Positions 29,895 to 37,025 of a stretch of 37,025 nt of DNA are shown piece by piece. The stretch's first letter is position 1; every line of letters starts with the position of its first letter. The notes below the pieces were generated by a model. It was not told the origin of the DNA. It saw only the letters and a program-made list of their open reading frames with translations, and ran no database searches. The DNA comes from a virus. Location of the stretch: the IMG/VR virus record IMGVR_UViG_3300044972_001033, positions 1 to 37,025 of that record; one strand, 5' to 3'. The position numbers were made by a program, and so were the translations under genes.

Positions 29895-31783
29895 AGCGAC
29901 TGATATTTATATTCTTTACATTTATTTGTATTTCTGCTAATAGTCAAACAGTAAACCGTTTTAGAGATTCCAGTTGGTTTGCAAAGGGTGTGCGTTTTGA
30001 TTCGGCAATCTATTTAATCAAAGGCGCATCAAATGGTAAGGTGTTAACTTCGGATGCAAACGGTCGTGCAACATGGCAGACGTTTTCGGGGTCAGGTGTA
30101 ACACAAAGTACTTTAAATGATTCAATTACTGCGGTTCGTTCAATCCGCAAAGTAGATACTTTGTATCGTAATTTAGATAGCTTAATATTTAAGATTAATG
30201 GTATTCGATATGCTATTATAGATAGTAGCGGTGGTGGCGGTTCGCAAGATTTGCAACAAACACTTACAAACGGAAATACAACAGGCGGTCAAGATATAAG
30301 TATATCAAATGGTGATGCTATTATATTAGATAATAGTTCCATGCTAAAAAAAGGCACTATTGATGCTGGATTAGGTGGCTCTAATGGCATTGCTCAAATA
30401 TGTGCAGTTGGTTACGAATTAAAGTGGGAAGCGGGGCGGTTGTATGTAATGGGCGGTAATGGTAATACGATAAGACAATCGCTTTATAACTTCACCACTA
30501 CACCTACTGTAAATGATGATAATTTAAAAGGATATGGAATTGGTAGCTTATGGACTTTAGATGACAATACAACTTATTTATGTACAGATGCTACAACGGC
30601 TAATGCTGTATGGAGTTTGATTAATGATTCAATTTACTTTAATAGAACGTACTCACAACTTAGAGCGCAAATGTCAGCACATACTTTAGTTGAAGGCGCT
30701 ACTTACAAGTTAACAGACTTTGCAACCATTTATGACCAGTCATTAAGTGGCGTAACTAAAACTGCAAGTGGTGAAATAATTGTTTTAGTAGCAAATTCAG
30801 ATAGTACATTTTCACCAATAGTGAGTTCATTAGACTTTCCTACTGATATAATTCATTACGATATTACGATAGATACTACTTATATAAATGGTGCGCCATG
30901 TAAGGGAAAGATAACTTATCGTAAAGATGCAAATGGGAACTCTACTTATTTTGATTTCAGAAAAGTTTTGATGCTAAACTATAATGACTTAACAGAACAG
31001 TTATTTTTTGATTTATCAAAATTAGTTACAGGTAATGATATGCCTTTTACAAAAGAATATGGATTATCTTTTGGTATTGATGCTATTGAATTTCCTGCAG
31101 CCTTTTTTAAAGATAATGTTTATCAAAATAGTAATAATTATTTTGCCGCTTCATACTTTAACGGAGCGGTAACGCAGAATACAGGAAACACTATTTTAGC
31201 TTCTAATTTCGGAGGTGAATTTGTACAAAATTTTGAATTAGAAATAATAGAATGTGTTTTTGATTCTATTTTGCAGTATAGTGGTGAGGGTTCTTGGAGC
31301 AATTCTATTTTTCATAGTGCAGTAAACAAGGTTGTTAGCACAAATTTTAATTATACAGAAGTAGATGGATTGATAGACCGTATATTTCAAAGTGGTTATT
31401 TATACGATACTATACAAGGTAGGTTGTATTGGTGTGTTGGTATTTATATGTACGCTTGTAATATTGATGGTGACTTTAGCGGTGTAAATGAGTGTGCATG
31501 GGTTCAAACTCGTTCTAATTGTAATGTTGAAACTATAAATGGTATTTCACACCAATCTGAAAAAATAGGCTTTAAAGATTGCACTATAACAGGAACATCA
31601 AGTTCTTCAGATTTTGGAAATATAAGAATAGATTGTTTAGTAGAAAGTAAGATAATTTCTGAGGCATTATACCCTGAACTATTTGATACAAGTTACGCAA
31701 AAACAATTTTTAAAGGCAGTAACGGAAGTGTTTACTATACATATTACAATGGTTTAACTTATGTAATTAATGAGATTATATGA
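29891..31783 (+). CDS. Fibre-like surface protein 1 with signal peptide
   Basis: A 630-residue protein with a typical Sec signal peptide (MKRLIFIFFTFICISANSQ, cleavage likely before Gln19), followed by beta-rich, Gly/Ser/Asn-rich sequence. A segment ending GIRYAIIDSSGGGG (about 104-117) is shared with the next protein. The middle and C-terminal parts are rich in Asn, Tyr and Thr, with repeated strand patterns as in a beta-helix (SIFHSAVNKVVSTNFNYTEV). It is probably a tail fibre or receptor-binding protein. A signal peptide on a virion protein is odd; it may instead be exported to the host surface. Confidence 0.65.
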   Translation: MKRLIFIFFTFICISANSQTVNRFRDSSWFAKGVRFDSAIYLIKGASNGKVLTSDANGRATWQTFSGSGVTQSTLNDSITAVRSIRKVDTLYRNLDSLIFKINGIRYAIIDSSGGGGSQDLQQTLTNGNTTGGQDISISNGDAIILDNSSMLKKGTIDAGLGGSNGIAQICAVGYELKWEAGRLYVMGGNGNTIRQSLYNFTTTPTVNDDNLKGYGIGSLWTLDDNTTYLCTDATTANAVWSLINDSIYFNRTYSQLRAQMSAHTLVEGATYKLTDFATIYDQSLSGVTKTASGEIIVLVANSDSTFSPIVSSLDFPTDIIHYDITIDTTYINGAPCKGKITYRKDANGNSTYFDFRKVLMLNYNDLTEQLFFDLSKLVTGNDMPFTKEYGLSFGIDAIEFPAAFFKDNVYQNSNNYFAASYFNGAVTQNTGNTILASNFGGEFVQNFELEIIECVFDSILQYSGEGSWSNSIFHSAVNKVVSTNFNYTEVDGLIDRIFQSGYLYDTIQGRLYWCVGIYMYACNIDGDFSGVNECAWVQTRSNCNVETINGISHQSEKIGFKDCTITGTSSSSDFGNIRIDCLVESKIISEALYPELFDTSYAKTIFKGSNGSVYYTYYNGLTYVINEII

Positions 31784-32913
31784 AAAGATTAATATTTATA
31801 TTGTTTTTGTTTAACGTTGCTTATTCGCAATCTTATTTAGCTAAGTCGGTAAATAATGTTAATGCTGATAGTTCAGGTAATATTACTATATCCGTTGGTG
31901 GTCGTGTTGTTGATACCATTTACAAAAACAGTGCAAAAGATAGTATTGTGTTTACAATTTCAGGTATTAGATATGCGGTTCAAGATTCAATAGGCGGGGG
32001 CGGTGCATCATTAAGCGGTTTAACTTCGGCAACGGCAAGTAATACAATAAACAATGCTAACTACAAACAACGTTGGCAATGGAACTCAATAGGTGCTGAT
32101 AGTGCTTTCGTTTTAGAAACCGTAAGCACAACGGCAGCGAGTAGCTTACAAAACGTTTTTACAGCTATATCAAGAGGTGCTAATGCAACTTCGGGGCAGA
32201 CGACAAGAACAGGTATATTCAGCAATACACACACAGGAACAACAAGCACCAATATAGCATTACAATTAACGGCAAGCGGTGCGACAACTAATAATGCGCT
32301 TAACATAACGGCAGGTAATATTCAGATGGTGTCTGGTTCATTTATTAACTTTTTATCTAATACACAGCGTATTGGTTCATTAAGTGGATTTTTACAATAT
32401 GATGCTGGGACATCACAAAATATAATGATTAGTACAAGCACATCACCAGTTTGTGTAGTTACTACCACAGGAAGTAATTACTTGACATTTGCAAAACCTT
32501 CATCTGGTACGAATGCAATTGTATTTAATGGCGATTATATAAGCGGTTCGTACAGAGGTGAGTTGACTTATTCAAACGTAATAAAAACGGCAAATGGTCA
32601 AATGGATTTTTGTGGAAATACAGGTCAAGCGGGTGGATTTGGCTCATTCACTCCTTCGGAAATTCTTACTATAAAAGGAAGTACAACGGCAGCATTAGGA
32701 AGTGTTGGCATAGGTACGACATCTCCAGTTGCAAGTGCTAAGTTACAGATAAACAGTACGACAATGGGTTTTTTACCACCTCGAATGACAACAACGGAAA
32801 TTAACGCCATAGTATCTCCAGCGGAGGGTTTAATAGTGTATAATACAACATTGCATGAACTTTGTTTTTACGACGGAACAGGATGGCGTAAGTTTTCACA
32901 TTCAAATATGTAA
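31780..32913 (+). CDS. Fibre-like surface protein 2 with signal peptide
   Basis: A 377-residue protein with signal peptide MKRLIFILFLFNVAYSQ (A-Y-S|Q) and the shared module ending GIRYAVQDSIGGGG (about 62-75). The centre is Thr/Ser/Ala-rich and low in charge (TGTTSTNIALQLTASGATTN). The C-terminus is typical of Bacteroidota phage fibres: GSVGIGTTSPVASAKLQINS, then FLPPRMTTTEINAI and LIVYNTT.HELCFYDGTGW. No S74 autoproteolytic chaperone domain follows. It is coupled to the first fibre gene by a 4-bp overlap. The role is probably receptor binding or tail-fibre tip. Confidence 0.7.
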   Translation: MKRLIFILFLFNVAYSQSYLAKSVNNVNADSSGNITISVGGRVVDTIYKNSAKDSIVFTISGIRYAVQDSIGGGGASLSGLTSATASNTINNANYKQRWQWNSIGADSAFVLETVSTTAASSLQNVFTAISRGANATSGQTTRTGIFSNTHTGTTSTNIALQLTASGATTNNALNITAGNIQMVSGSFINFLSNTQRIGSLSGFLQYDAGTSQNIMISTSTSPVCVVTTTGSNYLTFAKPSSGTNAIVFNGDYISGSYRGELTYSNVIKTANGQMDFCGNTGQAGGFGSFTPSEILTIKGSTTAALGSVGIGTTSPVASAKLQINSTTMGFLPPRMTTTEINAIVSPAEGLIVYNTTLHELCFYDGTGWRKFSHSNM

Positions 32914-32925
32914 ATAGAATAAATT

Positions 32926-33147
32926 ATGAGATACGAAATTATAGAAACACAGATAAGCGCAGAAACAACACTTGAAAATGATAAGTATAGTGTGTTGATT
33001 TCATTAGCAGTTAAAGATAATAACGACTTAATACCGAATTTCACCAAGTGGATAACTGTTGAAAGCCATCAAAGTAAAACAGGATATGAAGTTGACTTAC
33101 AAAGGGAAACTGCTATCAATAATTACATTGCAGAACTTAACGCTTAA
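32926..33147 (+). CDS. Unknown small protein after the fibre genes (73 aa)
   Basis: A beta-rich small protein starting MRYEIIETQISAETTLENDK and ending with a helix (RETAINNYIAELNA). It could be a fibre-assembly chaperone given its position, but no motif proves this. Its stop overlaps the next start (TAATG). Confidence 0.5.
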   Translation: MRYEIIETQISAETTLENDKYSVLISLAVKDNNDLIPNFTKWITVESHQSKTGYEVDLQRETAINNYIAELNA

Positions 33148-33530
33148 TGACAATAACCATAATTATATTATCTATTGTGTTTGCTATTCTTAGCGGAATA
33201 AGTAAGGCTATTATGGATTTATCTGAAGAAGGTAAATTAAAAGGCAATCCAATATTTTGGCATAAGTCGCAAAGTTGGAAAAACAAATGGAAAGGCGGTT
33301 TAAAAAAGAACGGTGAAAAGTTCTTTGGTTCATCTCGTTGGTTCGTTCTATTCACAGATGCATGGCACTTGTTTGGAGTGCTATTTCGTGCCACTTATGC
33401 AAAGGCTTACATTTCTGTTGGTTTACTTATTTCAATCAATATTTGGTATGCGTTTGGAGCATTGGTAGTATATATAATCTTTGCAACAACCTTCCATATT
33501 TTTCACACCTATAAAATACTAAGAAAATGA
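33147..33530 (+). CDS. Membrane protein in the lysis region (127 aa)
   Basis: An N-terminal membrane helix (TITIIILSIVFAILSGI, about 2-18), then a soluble basic loop (WHKSQSWKNKWKGGLKKNGE), and two further hydrophobic stretches (about 70-88 and 92-118). The layout resembles membrane proteins commonly seen in Bacteroidota phages near lysis genes. A holin function is possible but the size and topology are not diagnostic. Confidence 0.55.
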   Translation: MTITIIILSIVFAILSGISKAIMDLSEEGKLKGNPIFWHKSQSWKNKWKGGLKKNGEKFFGSSRWFVLFTDAWHLFGVLFRATYAKAYISVGLLISINIWYAFGALVVYIIFATTFHIFHTYKILRK

Positions 33531-33628
33531 GCAGAATAAAATTATCAAAAGGGAAATTAGCTTTTTGGATTTCGCTATTTGCGTTTATTGCAATAGCAGC
33601 AACAATATCAATCATTAAATTAAATTAA
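33527..33628 (+). CDS. 33-residue single-span membrane peptide
   Basis: ATG 33527 overlaps the previous stop (ATGA); TAA ends at 33628. The product has a basic N-terminus (MSRIKLSKGK) followed by one hydrophobic helix (LAFWISLFAFIAIAATISII). This is the form of a very small pinholin-like or regulatory membrane peptide. The overlap supports it being real. Confidence 0.45.
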   Translation: MSRIKLSKGKLAFWISLFAFIAIAATISIIKLN

Positions 33629-33633
33629 GAAAC

Positions 33634-34005
33634 ATGACACCATTAACAATTTTAATAGCAGGATTTTTAGGGTTTATAACCTTTAAGTTAGCAAACTATT
33701 CAGCAAGCGGAAAACATGCTAAATATTCACCCAAACAATTTGACTTTAAGTATTGGATTTCAGACAGAGGAAATTGGAATGACTTACTATTTGGCACAAT
33801 CGTTTTTGCTGTTATTGCACGTTACAAAGAGCAAATATTTACAGCATTTTCAAGTAATTTTATAGTTGATTTCTTTGAACCGTATAAAGATACCGAGTTT
33901 TTTTATTTCGGATTGGGATTTACTATGACATTTATACTAATGTTAATCAGAATGTTGATTGATAAGATTAAGTCAACTATTAAACTTTTAAAGAAAACAA
34001 ATTAA
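33634..34005 (+). CDS. Three-span membrane protein (holin candidate)
   Basis: A 123-residue protein with hydrophobic segments at about 4-20 (LTILIAGFLGFITFKLA), 49-63 (LLFGTIVFAVIA) and 88-108 (FFYFGLGFTMTFILMLIRML), and a basic C-terminus (KIKSTIKLLKKTN). Three membrane spans with a charged tail is the class I holin layout. It lies four genes before the endolysin. Other nearby small membrane proteins compete for the holin role. Confidence 0.5.
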   Translation: MTPLTILIAGFLGFITFKLANYSASGKHAKYSPKQFDFKYWISDRGNWNDLLFGTIVFAVIARYKEQIFTAFSSNFIVDFFEPYKDTEFFYFGLGFTMTFILMLIRMLIDKIKSTIKLLKKTN

Positions 34006-34041
34006 TAGTCATTCCTTATATGGATAAAAAATGGATAAAAA

Positions 34042-34293
34042 ATGGATGCTAAAATGGAGAAAGAACTTCACGAATTGAAAAATAAAGTAGATGAAATACA
34101 TAGAATCTTACTCGGCAATGAACACGAGCAGGAGGTTGGTATCCATTCACGAGTGAAAAAAAATGAAGTCGAAATAAAGGCAATACAGGAATGGAAACAG
34201 CGCATTACTTACTTTGCCTACGGAATGATTATACCAGCTTCTTACGGTGTATTTGACGTTGTAAAATCTATTTTGCAAGTTATCGGAAAGTAA
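34042..34293 (+). CDS. XhlA-like membrane-associated lysis protein (putative)
   Basis: An 83-residue protein: an N-terminal coiled coil (KMEKELHELKNKVDEIHRIL), a charged linker, and one C-terminal membrane segment (ITYFAYGMIIPASYGVFDVV, about 54-73). This arrangement resembles hemolysin XhlA-type holin accessory proteins. It precedes the spanin and endolysin genes. Confidence 0.55.
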   Translation: MDAKMEKELHELKNKVDEIHRILLGNEHEQEVGIHSRVKKNEVEIKAIQEWKQRITYFAYGMIIPASYGVFDVVKSILQVIGK

Positions 34294-34336
34294 TTAAAAA
34301 GGATATTTTATTTGTAAACTTTATTATAAATTTAGA

Positions 34337-34822
34337 ATGAGAAACTTAATTATATTAGTCAGTATTGGGTTTTTGGCTATCGGGTGCAGTCGAAAGGTTG
34401 CACCTACTATTATCTATCAGGATAAAATAGTAAATTCAGTTGATACCGTAATAATTCATAGTAGAGCAACCGATACAATACCATGCGATGACTTTGAGAT
34501 TTACATAGAAAATGAAGTACACGATACTGTTTATATTAAGGTAGTGGATAAGGTTGTTTCTGTTAAGTATGTAAAAATTAGAGATACTGTTTACCGAGAA
34601 ACAATAATAGTACAACCGACACCACGCAAATCAGTAATTAAAACCGATAATTCCGTAACGGCAAAGAAAAATTCAATTATTGGTAATGACAATACAATGA
34701 CCACAAAAAACAATAATTGGTGGTGGATATTCCTATGTGGAATGTTGGTTATGTTCCTTATTCAAAATGTAGGGTTTAGAGTGTTAAAAACATATTTCCC
34801 TTTTCTTAAGTTCCTGCCATGA
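34337..34822 (+). CDS. Unimolecular spanin candidate (lipoprotein plus C-terminal TM)
   Basis: A 161-residue protein with a lipoprotein signal (LVSIGFLAIGC, Cys17 would be lipidated) and a single C-terminal membrane segment WWWIFLCGMLVMFLIQNVGF (128-147) followed by a basic tail. The region between is beta-rich (VHDTVYIKVVDKVVSVKYVK), then a polar Asn/Thr/Lys linker. An outer-membrane lipid anchor plus inner-membrane helix in one chain is the defining layout of u-spanins, which fuse the two membranes in the last lysis step. It lies just before the endolysin. The identification is by topology, not sequence family. Confidence 0.65.
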   Translation: MRNLIILVSIGFLAIGCSRKVAPTIIYQDKIVNSVDTVIIHSRATDTIPCDDFEIYIENEVHDTVYIKVVDKVVSVKYVKIRDTVYRETIIVQPTPRKSVIKTDNSVTAKKNSIIGNDNTMTTKNNNWWWIFLCGMLVMFLIQNVGFRVLKTYFPFLKFLP

Positions 34823-34837
34823 TAAATTATATTCAAG

Positions 34838-34987
34838 ATGATAAATATAAGCAAAGGAGTTTTTATAGTAGATGTCGCAAAGTTTTTAGACGTTTACAAC
34901 GCACGTTGCGAGTCTATTTCCGTATTGAGTGAAGGTTGTAAAATTAGACATGAACAATATTTAAAAGCAATCAATGAAAATAAATAG
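34838..34987 (+). CDS. Small protein between spanin and endolysin (49 aa)
   Basis: ATG 34838 to TAG 34985-34987; it overlaps the endolysin start by 14 bp. The product reads MINISKGVFIVDVAKFLDVY and ends with a helix. Another open frame from ATG 34819 (37 aa) covers the same DNA but has a very basic, less likely composition. The function is unknown. Confidence 0.4.
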   Translation: MINISKGVFIVDVAKFLDVYNARCESISVLSEGCKIRHEQYLKAINENK

Positions 34988-35417
34988 CAAAGGAATAGCA
35001 CTTATAAAAGAATTTGAAGGATGCCTTTTAAATGCCTACAAATGCAGTGCAGGTGTACCAACTATCGGTTATGGTGCCACGTTCTATGAAAACGGAACTA
35101 AAGTAAAGATAGGTGACAAAATAACACAACAAAGAGCAAACGAGTTGCTTGTATATCATTTAAATTTATTTGCTGACAAGGTAAGACCTTTAATCAAAAA
35201 AGAAATTAACGAAAATCAATTTTCTGCATTGGTATCTTTTGCTTTTAATTTAGGTTCTGGTGCGCTGTCACAATCTACATTACTAAAAAAGGTAAACGTA
35301 AATCCGAATGATGAAAGTATAAATGCAGAGTTTCTAAAGTGGAATCGTGCAAACAAAAAAGTTTTAGCAGGATTAACACGCAGGAGAAAAGCTGAAAGTG
35401 AACTATATTTTAGTTAG
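34974..35417 (+). CDS. Endolysin, T4-type lysozyme (GH24)
   Basis: A 147-residue muramidase cleaving the glycan strands of peptidoglycan. The catalytic triad follows the E-8-(D/C)-5-T rule: Glu15 (KEFEG), Cys24 (YKCSAG) and Thr30 (PTIGYG). Cysteine in place of aspartate at the second position is known in several phage lysozymes. Other family marks are NQFSALVSFAFNLGSGAL (about 82-99) and LAGLTRRRKAESELY near the end. There is no signal peptide, so it needs a holin. It is the centre of the lysis cassette. Confidence 0.93.
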   Translation: MKINSKGIALIKEFEGCLLNAYKCSAGVPTIGYGATFYENGTKVKIGDKITQQRANELLVYHLNLFADKVRPLIKKEINENQFSALVSFAFNLGSGALSQSTLLKKVNVNPNDESINAEFLKWNRANKKVLAGLTRRRKAESELYFS

Positions 35418-35419
35418 AC

Positions 35420-35620
35420 ATGAAATGGATAACAGATAATAACCCAATACGGACCATTAACACAATGGAAGTGAAATTATCCGAGAAAGAAATACAGCAA
35501 TGTGTTGTTAATGGCATGAAATCAGCGTATAAATTAACTTCAAATCCCTGTATTACGGTTATAGAACTTGAAATATTTAGATTTGTTAAAATGGCTTGTA
35601 ATAGACCTAAAATAAAATGA
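35420..35620 (+). CDS. Unknown small protein (66 aa)
   Basis: Begins MKWITDNNPIRTINTMEVKL and contains a helical stretch LSEKEIQQCVVNGMKSAYKL. Its end overlaps the next start by 4 bp. No motif was recognised. It lies between endolysin and the terminal metallophosphoesterase gene. Confidence 0.45.
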   Translation: MKWITDNNPIRTINTMEVKLSEKEIQQCVVNGMKSAYKLTSNPCITVIELEIFRFVKMACNRPKIK

Positions 35621-35820
35621 AAATAAACACCAAATACAATATTGAAGATAGTGTGTATTTGGTTACAGATGCGGAACAATCGGAACGTATTATAATTTCA
35701 ATCACAATTTTACCGAATAGCTTAATAGTTTATAGTGTTATGTGTGGAACGGAAAGTTCAGAACATTATGAATTTGAGTTATGTGAAAATATAGACGTTA
35801 TAAAGAAAACATCAAACTAA
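35617..35820 (+). CDS. Unknown small beta protein (67 aa)
   Basis: Begins MKINTKYNIEDSVYLVTDAE; the pattern IEDSVYLVTDAEQ..R.I..I...PN...Y is that of small SH3-like barrels often seen in Bacteroidota phages and mobile elements. The C-terminal part is EHYEFELCENIDVI. The function is unknown. Confidence 0.5.
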   Translation: MKINTKYNIEDSVYLVTDAEQSERIIISITILPNSLIVYSVMCGTESSEHYEFELCENIDVIKKTSN

Positions 35821-35827
35821 ACTAACT

Positions 35828-36835
35828 ATGGCTAAAAACACATTAAAAGGTAATTTGATTAAAGAGATTTTAATTAAGTACCCAAAACACCCTACAAAAA
35901 CACTCGCAGATACTCTATACAAGCAAAATCCACTAATTTTTAAAGACGCTGAGGATGCAAGAGGATTAGTAAAGTATCATCGTGGAGAGTCGGGTGCTAA
36001 ACAGCGTACACATTCTTCATTTTTCAAAGACAACGGAAAGGCAGAAAAAATAAGCACAATGCCTAAAATGCCTGACAGTTTCGCTGGTGAACAAAAAAAA
36101 TACAAATTGCCTGTTGCTGACAATAATATATTAATGATTTCAGATTTACATATTCCATATCAAGTTAACAGTGCAGTAGAAGCTGCAATAAATTACGGTG
36201 TTGAACACAAAGTAAATACAGTATTCATAAATGGAGATTTATTAGACTTTCATCATCAAAGCAGATTTCAGGCAGACCCTAAAAAAAGATGTACTAAAGA
36301 TGAATTTAATGCCTGTATTCAGTTTTTTGAATACCTAAGATATAAACTACCTAATGCTAATGTCTATTGGTTATTAGGAAACCACGATATAAGATATGAG
36401 GAATGGTTAAAAATAAAAGCACCAATGCTATTCTTTGATGAATACTATTTACTTGAAGATAGATTAAATTTAGCAAAGCACCGAGTAAAAAAAATAGATG
36501 ATAAAACATTGGTTAAAATCGGGAAGCTAAATGTAACGCATGGTCACTTACTTTTAAGGGGTGTTTTTGCACCTGTTAACGCTGCACGTGGTGTATTTAT
36601 GAGAGCAAAAGAAAGTACTATCATAGGACACGTTCACAAAGTATCGGAACATCAAGAAACTACTTTAAACGGTTCGGCTGTTATTACATATTCAACAGGT
36701 TGTCTATGTGAGTTAAATCCTGACTATTCACCATTTGCTAATAATTATATGCATGGTTTCGCACACATAAGAACTGAAAGTAACGGAGATTACCACGTGA
36801 GAAACTTTAAAATTATAAACGGTAAAATCTATTAA
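35828..36835 (+). CDS. Calcineurin-like metallophosphoesterase
   Basis: A 335-residue protein. Residues 1-60 form a basic domain of likely DNA- or RNA-binding type (LIKEILIKYPKHPTKTLADT). The catalytic domain has all the metal-binding motifs in order: MISDLH (about 102-107), FINGDLLDF (about 134-142), LLGNHD (about 182-187), THGH (about 238-241) and IGHVHK (about 266-271). Such enzymes are phosphodiesterases, phosphatases or nucleases; the substrate is unknown. It is the last gene, ended by a strong terminator, and may act early if the genome is circular. Confidence 0.85.
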   Translation: MAKNTLKGNLIKEILIKYPKHPTKTLADTLYKQNPLIFKDAEDARGLVKYHRGESGAKQRTHSSFFKDNGKAEKISTMPKMPDSFAGEQKKYKLPVADNNILMISDLHIPYQVNSAVEAAINYGVEHKVNTVFINGDLLDFHHQSRFQADPKKRCTKDEFNACIQFFEYLRYKLPNANVYWLLGNHDIRYEEWLKIKAPMLFFDEYYLLEDRLNLAKHRVKKIDDKTLVKIGKLNVTHGHLLLRGVFAPVNAARGVFMRAKESTIIGHVHKVSEHQETTLNGSAVITYSTGCLCELNPDYSPFANNYMHGFAHIRTESNGDYHVRNFKIINGKIY

Positions 36836-36905
36836 TATAACGCTGTGATAGCGTGAGTCTGGAGTTAGTTAGTTTAGTTCAAAAAAGATTTTGTGATTTT
36901 CTTTT

Positions 36906-36927
36906 ACCACCTTCGGGTGGTTTTTTT
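36906..36927 (+). terminator. Strong terminator with TTCG tetraloop
   Basis: ACCACC, loop TTCG, GGTGGT and a T7 run (36921-36927). The C(UUCG)G loop is exceptionally stable in RNA. It ends the right-hand transcript. Confidence 0.92.
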
Positions 36928-36970
36928 ACGCCAAAACATCAATAAACACTATCATATTAATATTAATCGC

Positions 36971-36992
36971 TATTTAGAATGATTATAAATTA
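36971..36992. promoter_or_regulatory. Second copy of the palindromic operator candidate
   Basis: TATTTAGAA-tga-TTATAAATTA matches the site at 8094-8116: the left half is identical over 9 bases, the spacer is also 3 nt, and the right half has 8 of 10 matches. If the genome is circular it lies about 46 bp upstream of the TATCTTTG box at position 2. The remaining bases after the terminator (36928-37025) are AT-rich with no gene. Confidence 0.5.
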
Positions 36993-37025
36993 GCTATTTT
37001 AGTGAAAATAATTTATAAAAGTGTT

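Noticed and set aside
34300-34336. Promoter before the spanin gene (TTTATTTG, TAAATTTA)
   Set aside because: Each box has a mismatch, neither has a suitable -33 element nor ATTCATAA at 29 nt, so evidence is too weak.
36223-36260. Another ATTCATAAA, possible sixth late promoter
   Set aside because: No TAnnTTTG-like sequence 29 nt downstream (ATCATCAA instead); it lies in the conserved FINGD motif of the phosphoesterase gene. Kept as a negative control for the promoter finding.
1-37025. Lysogeny module, CRISPR array, tRNA genes, insertion sequences
   Set aside because: No integrase, excisionase, CI-type repressor, transposase, regularly spaced repeats or tRNA cloverleaf was recognised on either strand.

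Overview
This window looks like a near-complete or complete genome of a tailed phage infecting a member of the Bacteroidota. It is strongly AT-rich, and 55 of about 56 genes lie on the + strand in long overlapping runs (ATGA and TAATG junctions). Promoter-like sites follow the Bacteroidota TAnnTTTG pattern. Several proteins belong to families typical of that phylum: a BT4734-type primase, a DUF3127-like SSB substitute, and A-x-S|Q signal peptides. A long tape-measure protein with no recognisable contractile sheath suggests a siphovirus. I see no integrase, no convincing lysogeny repressor, no tRNA and no CRISPR array. The window opens on a perfect TATCTTTG promoter box and ends just after a strong terminator, which fits a circular or circularly permuted genome. 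There is no direct terminal repeat.

Layout. 1-2400: early region with ERF annealing protein, SSB-like protein, a small HTH protein and several unknown small genes. 2400-3870: a C5-cytosine DNA methyltransferase between inverted repeats and a large hairpin, followed by the start-less remnant of a ribbon-helix-helix-like gene; it looks inserted. 3870-4270: control region with a terminator, 10-bp tandem and inverted repeats, a good TTG-N20-TATCTTTG promoter and a structured leader RNA with a U-tract. 4271-8085: primase-helicase, SF2 helicase and VRR-NUC nuclease. 8172-10906: glycosyltransferases, an HNH endonuclease and a FkbM methyltransferase. 10906-12859: terminase subunits. 12872-20871: tail module (frameshifted assembly chaperone, tape measure, distal tail proteins, tube candidate) with one reverse-strand gene. 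20894-25805: portal, MuF-like protein, scaffold, major capsid protein. 25806-27293: an HNH-glycosyltransferase unit inserted beside the capsid gene. 27295-29894: connector/neck proteins, many with terminal cysteine clusters. 29891-32913: two fibre-like proteins with signal peptides. 32926-35417: membrane proteins, a unimolecular-spanin candidate and a T4-type endolysin. 35420-36835: small unknowns and a metallophosphoesterase, then a terminator.

The most notable signals that a standard annotation would miss are these. (1) A recurrent element, ATTCATAA(A/T), lies exactly 29 nt upstream of a TAnnTTTG-like box at five places, four of them in front of structural genes with good boxes; it looks like a phage-specific late promoter class. 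(2) A structured leader with two competing folds and a U-tract precedes the primase. (3) Two HNH endonuclease genes are each fused by a 4-bp overlap to a downstream glycosyltransferase gene. (4) A -1 slippery T10 run joins two tail-chaperone reading frames. (5) A near-identical palindrome occurs upstream of two promoter boxes, one at each end of the early region if the genome is circular. (6) Cysteine clusters sit at the ends of many virion proteins. Nothing here was checked against a database; all family names are from motif recognition.
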